The translations under genes and the position numbers were made by a program. This document shows, piece by piece, positions 43,401-51,573 of a stretch of 59,606 nt of DNA. A model generated the notes under the pieces. The model had not been told where the DNA came from and did not search any database. It was given only the letters and a program-made list of their open reading frames with translations. Origin of the DNA: Acidobacteriota bacterium. GTDB lineage: Bacteria; Acidobacteriota; Thermoanaerobaculia; Multivoradales; Multivoraceae. The stretch is taken from contig JAPOXA010000123.1 in NCBI GenBank assembly GCA_026707325.1, forward strand, positions 1 to 59,606. Reading direction: 5' to 3'. Numbering within the stretch: position 1 is the stretch's first letter; each line of letters starts with the position of its first letter.

Positions 43401-44008
43401 ACCTCCTGCTCTACGGCGGCGGCTTCGCCGAGCGCTATCTCGGCTTCGTCGGCGAGGTCGCCGACGCCGAGGAGTCGAAGCTGCCGGGCCACACCGCCGT
43501 ACGCGAAGCGGCGGCCCGCTACGGCTTCAAGCTGCTGGCGGTCAAGGACGAGTACGAGGTCGCCCGCCTGTGGCTCCAGGACCCGACCTGGGACCAGGTC
43601 GCCCGCGACTACGACGGCTCCCTCACACGCCAGGTCCTGCTCCACCCGCCGACTCTCCGCCGCTTCGGCTGGAAGCGGAAGATCCGCTTGGGGGCCTGGT
43701 CGCGTTCAATGTTCCGGCTGCTGTACGCGGTTCGCGGGCTTCGCGGCACCGCGCTCGACATCTTCGGAGCGACCCGGCACCGCCGCCTGGAGCGCGGCCT
43801 GTTCGACTGGTACCGCGGCCTGGTGCATGGCGCCCTCGAACGGCTCGACGCGGACTCCGCGCCGCTCGTCGCAGAGCTGGCCGAACTCCCCGACTCGATT
43901 CGCGGCTACGAGGACGTCAAGGAGCGCACGGTTGCCTCGGCCAAGTCGCGGGCCAGGCAACTCCAGCGTCAGCTCGACGAAGAGCCTGCCGGCTCCAGGG
44001 TCGCCTGA
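40454..44008 (+). CDS. Indolepyruvate ferredoxin oxidoreductase, fused alpha-beta type
   Basis: This 1184-residue single-chain 2-oxoacid oxidoreductase oxidatively decarboxylates aryl- or branched-chain 2-oxo acids to acyl-CoA. The order is a pyrimidine-binding domain (GYPGSPLGEYD, INEETAATAIYG), a TPP-binding domain (GCPHNTS from about 436, MGGEGACWIGL, QNVGDGTY), then a cysteine-rich Fe-S segment (CEGCGDCAAKSNC from C635, then SSCNLDYSC). Next come the gamma-type domain (GIGGTGVV from about 726, LDQTGLAQKGGAV) and a C-terminal domain (about 1010-1150) typical of the fused form. Electron acceptor would be ferredoxin. With the neighbouring CoA genes it fits amino-acid catabolism. Confidence 0.95.
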   Translation: MTAFSLDDKYTLTEGRVAITGVQALVRLPMDQHRRDREAGLRVGAFISGYPGSPLGEYDKQLQRANRLLAEHDVVCQPAINEETAATAIYGAQLLERFPHERFDGVVGIWYGKTPGVDRTGDAFRHGNFIGTGKYGGALVLAGDDTACKSSTIPGDSTISLFDLSIPVLYPGDPAEVLEFGLHGIALSRYAGLWTALKIVTNVADGGAVIDLPQTAPPVLPELDIGGRRFEKQLDMRLLPPYSIELERQIFSERTAAALAYVHANGLDSIRCASSGDRIGLVAAGKPYRDLRLALELLGLDEAALDRHGIRVLKLGCIAPIEPRRLREFAQGLEEIIVIEDKRGFVETQIRQVLYNLPDRPLVGGKETPAGEALFPMHGELEGHDMARILGTYLEHRLPGAAPAERLAHLRAGAESAELATKLPAALPRTPYFCSGCPHNTSTQLPEGSDVAGGGIGCHAMAMWMDRGVSWLPQMGGEGACWIGLAPFTEQEHVFQNVGDGTYAHSASKAIEACIAADLHMTFRILYNSAVAMTGGQDAVGLLSSMGVARQLQLQGMKRVVLVTEDLERFPHRDDNGVEIRHRRDYDQVLKELRAIKGPTAVVYDQQCAAEKRRERKRGIQETPSQRVYINPAVCEGCGDCAAKSNCLSVAPLETEYGRKTQIHQSSCNLDYSCIEGDCPAFMTIDLGEGTKPVRRAAAAPLGEDEVPEPSRQLPDDATFRALLVGIGGTGVVTVDAILVTAALMEGRYAVHLDQTGLAQKGGAVVSNLLLSRGPIPRANKLGDAEADLALSFDLLATIAPDNLKRFSQDTTAVVGNTAGISPAAVITDSAARMPPLDELRKRLALFTDSDRSYFVDAEAATERLLGNSVTGNIFLVGAAYQQGLLPLQARFIEQALVANGVAVEDNIQAFRYGRLSVAAPERFRRAAGLAEPEAPTAAAAADAARERLERWAPNLGPKLDALLAAAPRGGSLDRLLPGRVADLLLYGGGFAERYLGFVGEVADAEESKLPGHTAVREAAARYGFKLLAVKDEYEVARLWLQDPTWDQVARDYDGSLTRQVLLHPPTLRRFGWKRKIRLGAWSRSMFRLLYAVRGLRGTALDIFGATRHRRLERGLFDWYRGLVHGALERLDADSAPLVAELAELPDSIRGYEDVKERTVASAKSRARQLQRQLDEEPAGSRVA

Positions 44009-44022
44009 AGCGGCGCCCGCGC

Positions 44023-44028
44023 TAGGAT
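44023..44028 (+). promoter_or_regulatory. -10 TAGGAT, leaderless spacing, thioredoxin-like gene
   Basis: TAGGAT ends 8 nt before GTG 44037 with only C-rich sequence between and no ribosome-binding site. Confidence 0.5.
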
Positions 44029-44036
44029 CCCCCGCC

Positions 44037-44855
44037 GTGACGACTCGACGGACCACGTCAACGCTCTGGGCTCTGCCAGCCCTGCTGGTGGCCGCTGCCG
44101 CGCACCTTCCGGCCCAGACCGCGCACCCGGTCCTGAGCGGCTTCCTTCCCATCGACGACTACATCCTCGAGGTCGACGGGCAAACGGATTCCGGGGCCAG
44201 GCTCTATCTCTCCCAGCGGGCGGCATCGATGCTGATCCTCAGTGACTCCCTGGGTGACCCCCTCCTGCTGTGGGCCCGCAGCATGGCCGTGGACCGGCTC
44301 CAGGGCTCCGACCTCCTTGCGTCGGGACCCGGCTACGACGTGGTCGCCGAACCGGACAAGTCCTACATCGGCGAGGCCAGACCGAACCAGACCACGATCG
44401 TCCTGCCCTTAGAGGGCCGCGACGTGAAGATCCTCCCCCGGCCCCCGCTGATCGGTGACCGCACCCTGGGCGAGTTGCTCGAGCACTCGCCCGGCTATCG
44501 CGTCGGTATGGACGCGTTCCAGCCGAATGCCGCCGCCATGGCCGCACTCCGCGACAGCGAAGCGGCACGGGTCAGGGTCTTCTTCGGCTCCTGGTGCAGC
44601 GTCTGCAAACAGGTGCTGCCGAACCTCCTCGAGGTCAACGCCGGACTTGAAGGCACCCAGGTCACCTTCGAGTACTACGGGCTGGCTTCCCCTCCGGGCG
44701 GCTGGGAAGACCCGGAGGTCAAGAGCAACGAAGTGACGGGCCTGCCGATGGCGATCGTCTATCGCAACGGCCAGGAGGTCGGCCGCTTCGGCGGGGCGAA
44801 TGACTTCACCCAGCCGGCGCAGGTGCTGCAAGCTCTGTTGTCCGGCGCGCGGTAG
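44037..44855 (+). CDS. Exported thioredoxin-like protein
   Basis: This 272-residue protein from GTG 44037 has a signal peptide (LWALPALLVAAAAHLPAQT). A ~150-residue N-terminal region of unknown fold follows, then a thioredoxin-fold domain with FFGSWCSVCKQVLPN, the redox pair being C187 and C190, and the cis-proline region GLPMAIVY. Role: periplasmic thiol-disulfide exchange, partner unknown. It is preceded by a TAGGAT hexamer 8 nt upstream. Confidence 0.85.
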   Translation: MTTRRTTSTLWALPALLVAAAAHLPAQTAHPVLSGFLPIDDYILEVDGQTDSGARLYLSQRAASMLILSDSLGDPLLLWARSMAVDRLQGSDLLASGPGYDVVAEPDKSYIGEARPNQTTIVLPLEGRDVKILPRPPLIGDRTLGELLEHSPGYRVGMDAFQPNAAAMAALRDSEAARVRVFFGSWCSVCKQVLPNLLEVNAGLEGTQVTFEYYGLASPPGGWEDPEVKSNEVTGLPMAIVYRNGQEVGRFGGANDFTQPAQVLQALLSGAR

Positions 44856-44976
44856 CTGGCCTGACGATCACGACTACGGCCATGGGGCCGCAAGTAGCCC
44901 GACGCCGAAATGCGGTCCACCGCACCCACACGCCAAGTTGTCCGCGCGGGAGGGCGTAACTAAGGCGTCAGTGTGC

Positions 44977-44982
44977 TAGAGT
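44977..44982 (+). promoter_or_regulatory. Possible -10 TAGAGT for the PanA operon
   Basis: TAGAGT lies 56 nt before ATG 45039, with the palindrome 44991-45008 just downstream. The rest of the 183-bp gap after 44855 holds no gene. Confidence 0.35.
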
Positions 44983-44990
44983 GCTCATCT

Positions 44991-45008
44991 GCGGTTGACG
45001 CCAACCGC
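44991..45008. promoter_or_regulatory. Palindrome, probable toxin-antitoxin operator
   Basis: GCGGTTG-ACGC-CAACCGC, perfect 7-bp arms, lies between the putative -10 and the antitoxin start. The position suits autoregulation by the PanA-type antitoxin or the toxin-antitoxin complex. Confidence 0.5.
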
Positions 45009-45038
45009 CACCCGTCGGCCCGCGAAGAGGAGTCGCCA

Positions 45039-45623
45039 ATGCGTACCGTCAAGGAGTCGGGCAACGAGAAACTCATGCTGGTGCTGGAGCGGATCTGCGA
45101 ACGCCTCGGATCGGTGAACAAGACCCAGGCAGTCAAGTTGCCCTACCTCGCCGAGGCGATCTCCAGCCGGGTGCTCGGCCATCCGATGACGGACGCCGCC
45201 TACGAGACGTGGCAGCACGGCGTCGTTTGCCGCCCTCTGTACCAGTTGCTAACTGACCAAGGCGGCTGCGGCCGCTTTCACGTCGAGCCGCGAGCGTACG
45301 TCGAGGACGAGTACACCGTGTCGTTGCCCGTCCCCGCGACCGCATCAGACGGCCTTACGGCCGCCGAACTAGCGATCGTGGACCACGTCGTGGACGAGTT
45401 CGGGGACATGACGGCCAACGAACTCGGACTGCTCACCAAGCGAATGAACCCGACCGTCGCGCCGACGGGCTGGGGAAGACGGCAGGCGGCCGACGTCAGC
45501 GAGAACGCCTACGAGCGCCTCACACCGGCGTATCAGGAGATGGTCGCCCAGTTCCAGACGATCAGCCTCGGGGAGCTCAGGGAGGGATCGACAACCGTCG
45601 ACGACCCGCGTGACTGGGTCTGA
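45039..45623 (+). CDS. Panacea-domain (DUF4065/SocA-like) antitoxin
   Basis: This 194-residue protein begins at ATG 45039 with AAGAGGAG 7 nt upstream. The Panacea/DUF4065 core is recognisable as AVKLPYLAEAISSRVLG...YETWQHGVVCRPLYQLL, corresponding to the 'KLLYLAD...YEAWKxGPVxxxLY' pattern of the family. A helical C-terminal segment follows (TAAELAIVDHVVDEFG). Panacea antitoxins neutralise diverse toxins encoded next to them (PanAT systems) and SocA is a relative. The downstream small gene is the presumed toxin. A palindrome precedes the gene. Confidence 0.82.
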   Translation: MRTVKESGNEKLMLVLERICERLGSVNKTQAVKLPYLAEAISSRVLGHPMTDAAYETWQHGVVCRPLYQLLTDQGGCGRFHVEPRAYVEDEYTVSLPVPATASDGLTAAELAIVDHVVDEFGDMTANELGLLTKRMNPTVAPTGWGRRQAADVSENAYERLTPAYQEMVAQFQTISLGELREGSTTVDDPRDWV

Positions 45624-45628
45624 CGCCG

Positions 45629-46009
45629 TTGCCGGTCGTTTGCGCCTACGAGGCCACTTGGCTGGACCGGAAGTGGACGAAGGCCGTCAAGAGACTCCCG
45701 AGGCGGGACGTTCAGCGACTTGAAAGCAGTCTGGCCGACCTGATCGCGGCTCTTCAGGACTGTTCCCATCCGACGCTCGATCCGAGCCTCCACCGTTGGA
45801 GTCCGTCCCGCTACCACGGTCCGTCGAGCGCCAAGGTCTCGTGGTGCGAGTATCGGCTCGGCGACCAACACAACAAGGCGCGAGCCATCGTGGCCCACGA
45901 CCCGCCGAACGACACGATCTACCTCGTTGCCAGGACCGTCATCCACGATCACCGACGAATCGGTGAGACGATCAAGCGCTTCGCGCGCGAAACCCGCGAG
46001 ACGTTCTGA
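45629..46009 (+). CDS. Putative RelE-like toxin partner of Panacea antitoxin
   Basis: This 126-residue basic protein starts at TTG 45629, only 5 nt after the antitoxin stop, in the antitoxin-toxin order. Secondary-structure pattern and motifs (WTKAVKRLPRRDVQRLE, VSWCEYRLGDQHNKARAIV, DTIYLVARTVIHDH) suggest the RelE/ParE-like fold. The C-terminal histidines and arginines could act in catalysis on ribosome-bound mRNA. Family assignment is by pattern only, and a different toxin class is possible. No clear ribosome-binding site is seen, so translation is probably coupled. Confidence 0.65.
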   Translation: MPVVCAYEATWLDRKWTKAVKRLPRRDVQRLESSLADLIAALQDCSHPTLDPSLHRWSPSRYHGPSSAKVSWCEYRLGDQHNKARAIVAHDPPNDTIYLVARTVIHDHRRIGETIKRFARETRETF

Positions 46010-46846
46010 ATGAGAACCCTCTGGCAACTCTGTCTTCTCTCTCCTCTGCCGCTGCTGCTAGTTCAATGCAGCGCGGTCACCCTTCCCAATCCCGGCGAGA
46101 CGTTCTCCGACCTGCTCACTTCCGGGGAACCGGGACCCGAGATGGTGGTCATCCCGGCCGGCGAGTTCCTGATGGGCTGCTTCGGCACTCCCCTGCGGCC
46201 GGACGCGGAGTGCCACGGCCGCGAGGAACCGGTTCGCAAGGTGAGGATCCCGCGCCCCTTCGCCGTATCGAAGTACGAAGTGACGTTCGAGGACTACGAC
46301 CGCTTCACCGGCGCGATGGAGCGGGCCGACGACGACGGATGGGGGCGCGGTCGCCGTCCGGCGATCAACGTGTCGTGGCCGGAAGCCCAGGCCTACGTGG
46401 ACTGGCTGTCGCGCGAAACGGAACAGACCTACCGCCTCCTGAGCGAGGCGGAGTGGGAGTACGCAGCCCGCGCGGGCTCCTCAACGAGGCTGGATTGGGG
46501 CGACAACCAGGCGAACTGTGGGCGCTGCGGCAGCCGCTGGGATGGGAGACAAACCGCACCGGTGGGTTCCTTCCCGGCTAATCCCTGGGGCCTCCAGGAC
46601 ATGCTAGGGAACGTCGAGGAGTGGGTGCAGGACTGCTAGAACGCCAACTACGTCGGCGCCCCGTCGGACAGCTCAGCATGGATTGAAGGAGATTGCGACC
46701 ACCGCGTTACGCTCGGCGGAAGCTGGCTAACGGCCGGAGCCTCGCAAACGGAGGAACCACCGAGAACCCCGGTCCGAGGCCGCTGGACCGCGTCGAACGG
46801 GGTGCAGATCATCGGGTTTCGATTCGCCCGAACGCTCGATCGCTAA
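46010..46846 (+). pseudogene. FGE-sulfatase-domain lipoprotein gene with internal amber codon
   Basis: This gene has 278 codons from ATG 46010 to TAA 46844, interrupted by TAG at 46637-46639 (codon 210). The N-terminus is a hydrophobic signal segment. The formylglycine-generating-enzyme-like domain begins at EMVVIPAGEFLMGC and continues through VSKYEVTFEDYDRF, RLLSEAEWEYAARAG and MLGNVEEWVQDC. After the TAG the same frame continues NANYVGAPSDSSAW...RVTLGGSWLTAGA...IIGFRFART, the normal end of the domain. Family members usually have tryptophan where the TAG lies (DCW-N), so a single TGG-to-TAG change explains it. The catalytic cysteine pair of true FGE is absent. Either a fresh pseudogene, a read-through gene or a sequence error. 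Confidence 0.85.
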
Positions 46847-46869
46847 CCGCCAAGTCAACCAAGCGACGA

Positions 46870-49584
46870 CTACGGGCCGGACTCCCGGCCGTTCACGACC
46901 ACCGGTTCCTCCGCCGGCCCCCTGCTGCTGACATTCACTTCCGCGCCCCAGCGGCGGCCCGCGGCCCAGAAGGAGACCTCGTAGGAGCCGGGCGTCACGC
47001 AGCCAAGCCCGAGGCGGCCGGCGTCGGAAAAGCGGACGCCCTCACCGGCGCCAGTGAGGTGGCTTGTGATCTCCGCACCCGACTCGGTGGTCACGCTAAG
47101 GAAGGAAAGAGGCTTGCCGGCACAGTCGGAGGCGCGGCAACGGAGCTCGAGCAGACGGCCCACCGGCAGCGACTCCCGTACCCTGGACGCACGGTCCTCT
47201 TCGACGTTCAATCCGACGCCGCCGGCGCACGCGACCGCGTCGTTCCAGACCAGTGACGCGTCGCCCACGGGCACTTCGCGGTTCACGAAGCTGCCCGCAG
47301 CCGTTGTCAGCCCGCTGCCGACCACATCGCCTGAAGTGTTCGCGAGGTGAAGCCATGCATCGCCGGCCGGATCTCCACCGGCCCGCCTGAGTTCCACCTC
47401 GACGGTGCCCAACTCCGCACCGCCGATCCGCAGCAACTGATGCGGTGGCGGATCGGCCCCAAGCAAGAGATTCTGCATCACGCTTCCGGTCAGGCCACTT
47501 CTTCCCCGGTCCATCAGCGTCGGTGACAGGCCTGCATCGGCCTTGAACCGATACGCGCCCGGCGGTGCGGGCGGCAGTTCGAAACGTCCGTCGTCACCGG
47601 CTTCGGCGTAGGCAACAGTCCTTCCCACATCACCGAGCAGGGAGACCTGACCTGCAGCCGGCGCGCCGGTCTCATCGAACAACTGACCCGAGACGCGGAC
47701 GCCGCTCAGGTCAGCCTGGGGCAACGGACCCGCCGGCCACAGACGCCCAACACTGGTGCCGTCACCCGGACTCCAGGTCATCCACAGCAGGTCCGCCGGA
47801 ACACTCTCGACAACAAACGAGCCGTCTGGAGCCACTTCTGCGGACAAACGCCGTAGAGAACCCCCACCAAAGCCGAACAAGCGCTGATGGTTGCCTCCGC
47901 TACTCCGGGTAACGATCATGAACTTCGCTGAACTTCGCGTCGTATCGAAGACGCTGCCGAAGGAAACGGTTCCGCCAGACACCGGACGCCCATCCCGGAC
48001 CAGCACGCTGCGAATCGTCCGTGTCGGCAGCCCCACATGCACCGTCTGAACGTCGGCCAGACCCTCCTCGATCGCAACTTCCTGCGAGACCCGGAGTCCG
48101 CCCGTCTCATCCGCCACCTCTAGGCGATAGGTGCCCGGAGCCGCCAGGAACTCGGCTCCCGCAATCGTCTCGTCATCACCCCGCTCCCTGGTGCCGGCTT
48201 CGGTCGAGGACCGAAGCGGCGCCTCGACAAACGGCGCCCCACTCTCCCGGAACCGGTCCAGTAGACGAACCGTGCCACGGTCCAGACCGCTGACGCGGAC
48301 CGCGACACGGCGGCCCGGGTGCAGCCACAACTCGCCCTGATCTGCCATTGCGTTTGCGCCCAGCACGAGGAACCGATAGGTGATCGGCACGTCAGGGCAC
48401 CGAAAACGCAAGTGGTAGCGGCCCGCCTCGATACCGCCAAGCAGGTACTCACCATCCGTATCGGAAACCGCCAGATGCTGCTGCCTCATTCGCACGCTTT
48501 CGATAGCTGGCCCGCCACCAGCCAGAAGAAGCTCGACCAGGCAACCGGGGACAGATTCGGCACCCACCGCGTCGAAGAGGCGGCCGTTCACGACCGCCCC
48601 CCGGTCCAGGGCGACCAGCCCGAGGTCGACCTCGCCGCCTGGGACCGGCGCGACGCGGATGAGAGCTGACCGCAGGTAGTCGTCGGCCTCGAACGCGACG
48701 TCGATCGTGGTCTCATCAGCGAAGTAGGCGTGGATCGGCACCGACACCGGACCGTCCGCGTCTTCGACGGCGTGTCCGGCACTTGCCCTCTGCCCCACTC
48801 CGAAGGCCCACATCGTGAAGCTGCGGATCGGCTCACCGGTAGCGCCCACAAGTTCCGCCCGAACTTGACCCGCCGCCGCCGGCTCGACCTCCGCCTCTTC
48901 GGTCGACTCCTCCTTGGCCACCAACTCGAAGACGACGCGAGAAGGCCGCCGGCCCTGCTCGATGGTGCGGGCGTCCGTCTCGAAACCGGTCGCCTCAGCC
49001 GTCGCCTGAAGGCTCCCCGCCGGCAACCCGGCAAGCTCGAAGAGACCCTGTTCGCCGCTGTCGACGCATCGCTCCGTCGGTCCGAACGAGCCGACCGCGC
49101 CCAGGTTCCGCCAAAACGCACAGACCCGCGCTCCGGCTACCGTGCTTTCACTCTCGCTCTCCCGGACGACTCCTCTCGCGGTTCGCCCCGGTTGAAGCCG
49201 GATCACGCCGGGCGGCGCCTCGTTGGGATACGAGCCAAAGAACGGCAGGTGCGCGGGATGGTCAACGATCAGTGTCAGTCCGCCAAGCCGGGGCAGGGGA
49301 TCCTGGACTACGCCCTCCACGGTCGTCGCCGTCCGCAACAGGATCGCTTCCGTCGCGGAAGGGCCCTGAGCCGAGGACGTGGGCGTGATCGCTCCGACAG
49401 CAGCAACCTGCTGCGACGCCGGCCGAAGCACCGTCACCGTTGCCCCGCCAACGGGTTCCCCAGCGGCTCCAAGCACGAGAATCCGGCCTGGCTCCGGGGG
49501 CGCCTGGGAAGCAACCGGGGGCGCGGAAACGAGGGCGCCAACAACGAACACGCCGAGGATGGTGAGAACAGGGAACCACTTCAT
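46870..49584 (-). CDS. Exported Ig-like repeat protein, carboxypeptidase-regulatory type
   Basis: This 904-residue protein starts at ATG 49584 behind a strong AAGGAGGTG site (10 nt upstream). The signal peptide ends in PPVASQAPP. It consists of beta-sandwich modules of the CarboxypepD_reg/Big-like kind (ILVLGAAGEPVGGATVTVL, VVRESESESTVAGARV, VSGQLFDETGAPAAGQV, LGTVEVELRRAGGDPAG). No enzyme domain or membrane anchor was found. Like the protein at 29180 it is probably a surface or periplasmic adhesin-like scaffold. A damaged close paralogue lies immediately upstream in its own direction (49631-51000). It converges with the FGE-like gene. Confidence 0.82.
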   Translation of the reverse strand: MKWFPVLTILGVFVVGALVSAPPVASQAPPEPGRILVLGAAGEPVGGATVTVLRPASQQVAAVGAITPTSSAQGPSATEAILLRTATTVEGVVQDPLPRLGGLTLIVDHPAHLPFFGSYPNEAPPGVIRLQPGRTARGVVRESESESTVAGARVCAFWRNLGAVGSFGPTERCVDSGEQGLFELAGLPAGSLQATAEATGFETDARTIEQGRRPSRVVFELVAKEESTEEAEVEPAAAGQVRAELVGATGEPIRSFTMWAFGVGQRASAGHAVEDADGPVSVPIHAYFADETTIDVAFEADDYLRSALIRVAPVPGGEVDLGLVALDRGAVVNGRLFDAVGAESVPGCLVELLLAGGGPAIESVRMRQQHLAVSDTDGEYLLGGIEAGRYHLRFRCPDVPITYRFLVLGANAMADQGELWLHPGRRVAVRVSGLDRGTVRLLDRFRESGAPFVEAPLRSSTEAGTRERGDDETIAGAEFLAAPGTYRLEVADETGGLRVSQEVAIEEGLADVQTVHVGLPTRTIRSVLVRDGRPVSGGTVSFGSVFDTTRSSAKFMIVTRSSGGNHQRLFGFGGGSLRRLSAEVAPDGSFVVESVPADLLWMTWSPGDGTSVGRLWPAGPLPQADLSGVRVSGQLFDETGAPAAGQVSLLGDVGRTVAYAEAGDDGRFELPPAPPGAYRFKADAGLSPTLMDRGRSGLTGSVMQNLLLGADPPPHQLLRIGGAELGTVEVELRRAGGDPAGDAWLHLANTSGDVVGSGLTTAAGSFVNREVPVGDASLVWNDAVACAGGVGLNVEEDRASRVRESLPVGRLLELRCRASDCAGKPLSFLSVTTESGAEITSHLTGAGEGVRFSDAGRLGLGCVTPGSYEVSFWAAGRRWGAEVNVSSRGPAEEPVVVNGRESGP

Positions 49585-49630
49585 CACGGACACACCTCCT
49601 TGCCATTCCAACCCGCCGCGGCCCGGTCCA

Positions 49631-51000
49631 CTACAGCCCCGCCGCACGACCGTTGACGATCACCGGCTCCTCCGGATTCCCTCTGGCGTTCGCTCTGAAC
49701 TCAGCGCCCCAGCGGCGGCCGGCGGCCCAGAACGAGACTTCGTAAGAGCCGGGCGTCACACAGCCGAGGCCGAGCCGGCCTGAGTCGGAGAAGCGGACGC
49801 CCTCACCGGCGCCGGTCAGGTGGCTCGCGATCTCGGCGCCGGACTCGGTCGTCACGCTGAGGAAGGAGAGCGGCTCGCCGGCGCAGTCGGCGGCCGGCAC
49901 CGTCAACGATCTCCAGCCTGTAGAGGCCGGGAACCGCCAGGAATTCCGCTTGCACCGTCGAGTCCTCATCGCCACTTCGGCCTGCCCCGGCCTCTGACGA
50001 CGACCGCAGCGCCGTCTCCACGATCGGGCTCTCGATCTCCCGGAACCGATCCAGCAGGCGAGCCATCCCCGCGTCCGAACCCCGGACACGCACCGCGACC
50101 CGCCGGCCGGAGTCCAGCCAGGACTCGCCCTGGTCGGCCAGTTCGCCCTTGCCCAGCACGACCAGCCGATCCGTGACCGGCGCCCCCGGGCATTGCAGCC
50201 GGAGGTGATAGCGGCCCGCCCCGAGGCCGCCGATCAGGTAGCGGCCGTCCCCATCAGACACCGTCAGGTGGCGTTGGCTCATCATCAGGGCCGCGATGGC
50301 GCCCGGGCCCGGGTAGAGGAGTTCGACCACGCAGCCGCCGGCGGGGTCCGCCCCCACCGCGTCGAAGAGCCGCCCCTGTACCACCGCCCCGGTCTCGAGG
50401 GCGATCAGGCCGAGCTCGATCTCGCCGCCGGGGATCGGTGCGACCCGGACGAGCGGCGACTCCAGGTAGTTCTCGGCCCGGAACGAAAGGTCGATCGCGG
50501 CATCGCCCGCGAACGAAGCAGGGATCGGAACCAGCACCGGACCCTCGGCGTCCTCGACACCGTGCGAGGAGCCGGCCATCCGACCCACCCCGTTGGTCCG
50601 CATCGTGAAGTTCCGGATCGGTTCGCCGGCGACTCCCACGAGTTCGACGCGCACTCCGCCGGCCGAGATCGGCGCCGGCGGCGCCTGCTCAACCGACAGC
50701 TCACTGGCGACGAGTTCGAACTCGACCCGCGCGCCCCCCCGGCCCTGCTCGATCATGCGGCCGTCCGTCTCGAAACCGGGCGCCTCCGCCGTCTCGCTGC
50801 GCACCAGGAACGCCTCCACCGGCGACAGGCCGGCCCGGCTCGGCTGGATCACCGTCACCGAGGCGTCGGCGACCGGCTGGCCGTCCGCACCCCGGGACGA
50901 CGAGTTGACCCGGACTGGTTGTTGGCGCCTGCTGCGCCGCCCCCGGCACAGCGAGCGCTTGCAGAACGGCAAGGCAGGCGAGAACACAACTCAATCGCAT
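49631..51000 (-). pseudogene. Decayed paralogue of the 904-residue repeat protein
   Basis: It starts at ATG 51000 behind GGGGAGG and encodes a signal peptide ending in PGAAQQAPT. A +1 frameshift near 50895 breaks the frame. The paralogue then continues in another frame (ADGQPVADASVTVIQP) but lacks about 100 codons in frame around 50770 (SETAE joined to APGFETDGR). A further loss of roughly 300 codons with frameshift at about 49908 joins LYRLEIVD to the last module (ADCAGEPLSFLSVTTES...). The final 90 residues and stop are close to the intact neighbour. The ends are conserved while the middle is deleted, which suggests recombination between repeats plus drift. Confidence 0.85.
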
Positions 51001-51547
51001 GATGGAACCTCCCCGGCGCGAATCGCCTCCGCGTCGATCAATAGAAGCCGGATCGGCGGACGCAACGGATCCACCATGCCGCTGGTCGCCTCCTGGAGCA
51101 GCCAGTGTCTGCGGCCCGGAAGCAGACCCACGTGAGGCGCGTTCGTGGGCAGACGCACTTTGCGGACGATGGCATCCTGCTCCGGGTCGATGCGATGCAG
51201 GTCCCAGACGACCGCGTCGCCGGTCGCATCTCGCATCAAGACGTAGAGAGAGTCCCGAACGGCTGCACATCACGGGGTTCTCCGAAGTGCAGCACTGGGT
51301 CCGCGCTCTCCCGGCCATCGACGACCCGCACGAGACCCTCATCCACGCGGTAGACAAGCAAGCGGGACCTGGGCGAATCCACCAACACGAACTGCTCCTC
51401 GTCGATCCAGGTGCCGCATCAGGCCAAGCATCGGCAGTTCCGCGGTCTCCAACGGACGGCAAGCGGGCTCGGACGTGCCGACCGCCGAGCATCCGCAAAG
51501 AGCAACGAACCCAGGACAGCGCCGCCCGGCGCAATCCACCGCGTCAT
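50991..51547 (-). pseudogene. Frameshifted remnant of an exported, possibly beta-propeller protein
   Basis: It starts at ATG 51547 (MTRWIAPGGAVLGSLLFA, a signal-like start) with GGGAGG upstream. The frame closes at 51419. The next frame reads EEQFVLVDSPRSRLLVYRVD, VRVVDGRES and FGEPRDVQPFG. A third frame, from about 51250, reads YVLMRDATGDAVVWDLHRID and ends PPIRLLLIDAEAIRAGEVPSCD with a stop at 50991. At least two frameshifts are needed. The beta-strand-rich pattern recalls short six-bladed-propeller proteins of this lineage, which is a weak inference. Its end overlaps the start of the decayed repeat gene by 10 bp, so these were once an operon. Confidence 0.6.
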
Positions 51548-51573
51548 GGGGCTGGACCTCCCTGTTACAAGGC

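Noticed and set aside
40535..43645. 1036-codon open frame on the minus strand
   Set aside because: It is antisense to the well-supported indolepyruvate oxidoreductase and is rich in Arg/Gly/Ala/Val/Glu with no domain. It is a by-product of high GC codon use.
46010..46846. FGE-like protein as maturase for the sulfatase at 5906
   Set aside because: The C-terminal part lacks the cysteine-containing active-site region of true formylglycine-generating enzymes, and the gene carries an in-frame amber codon.
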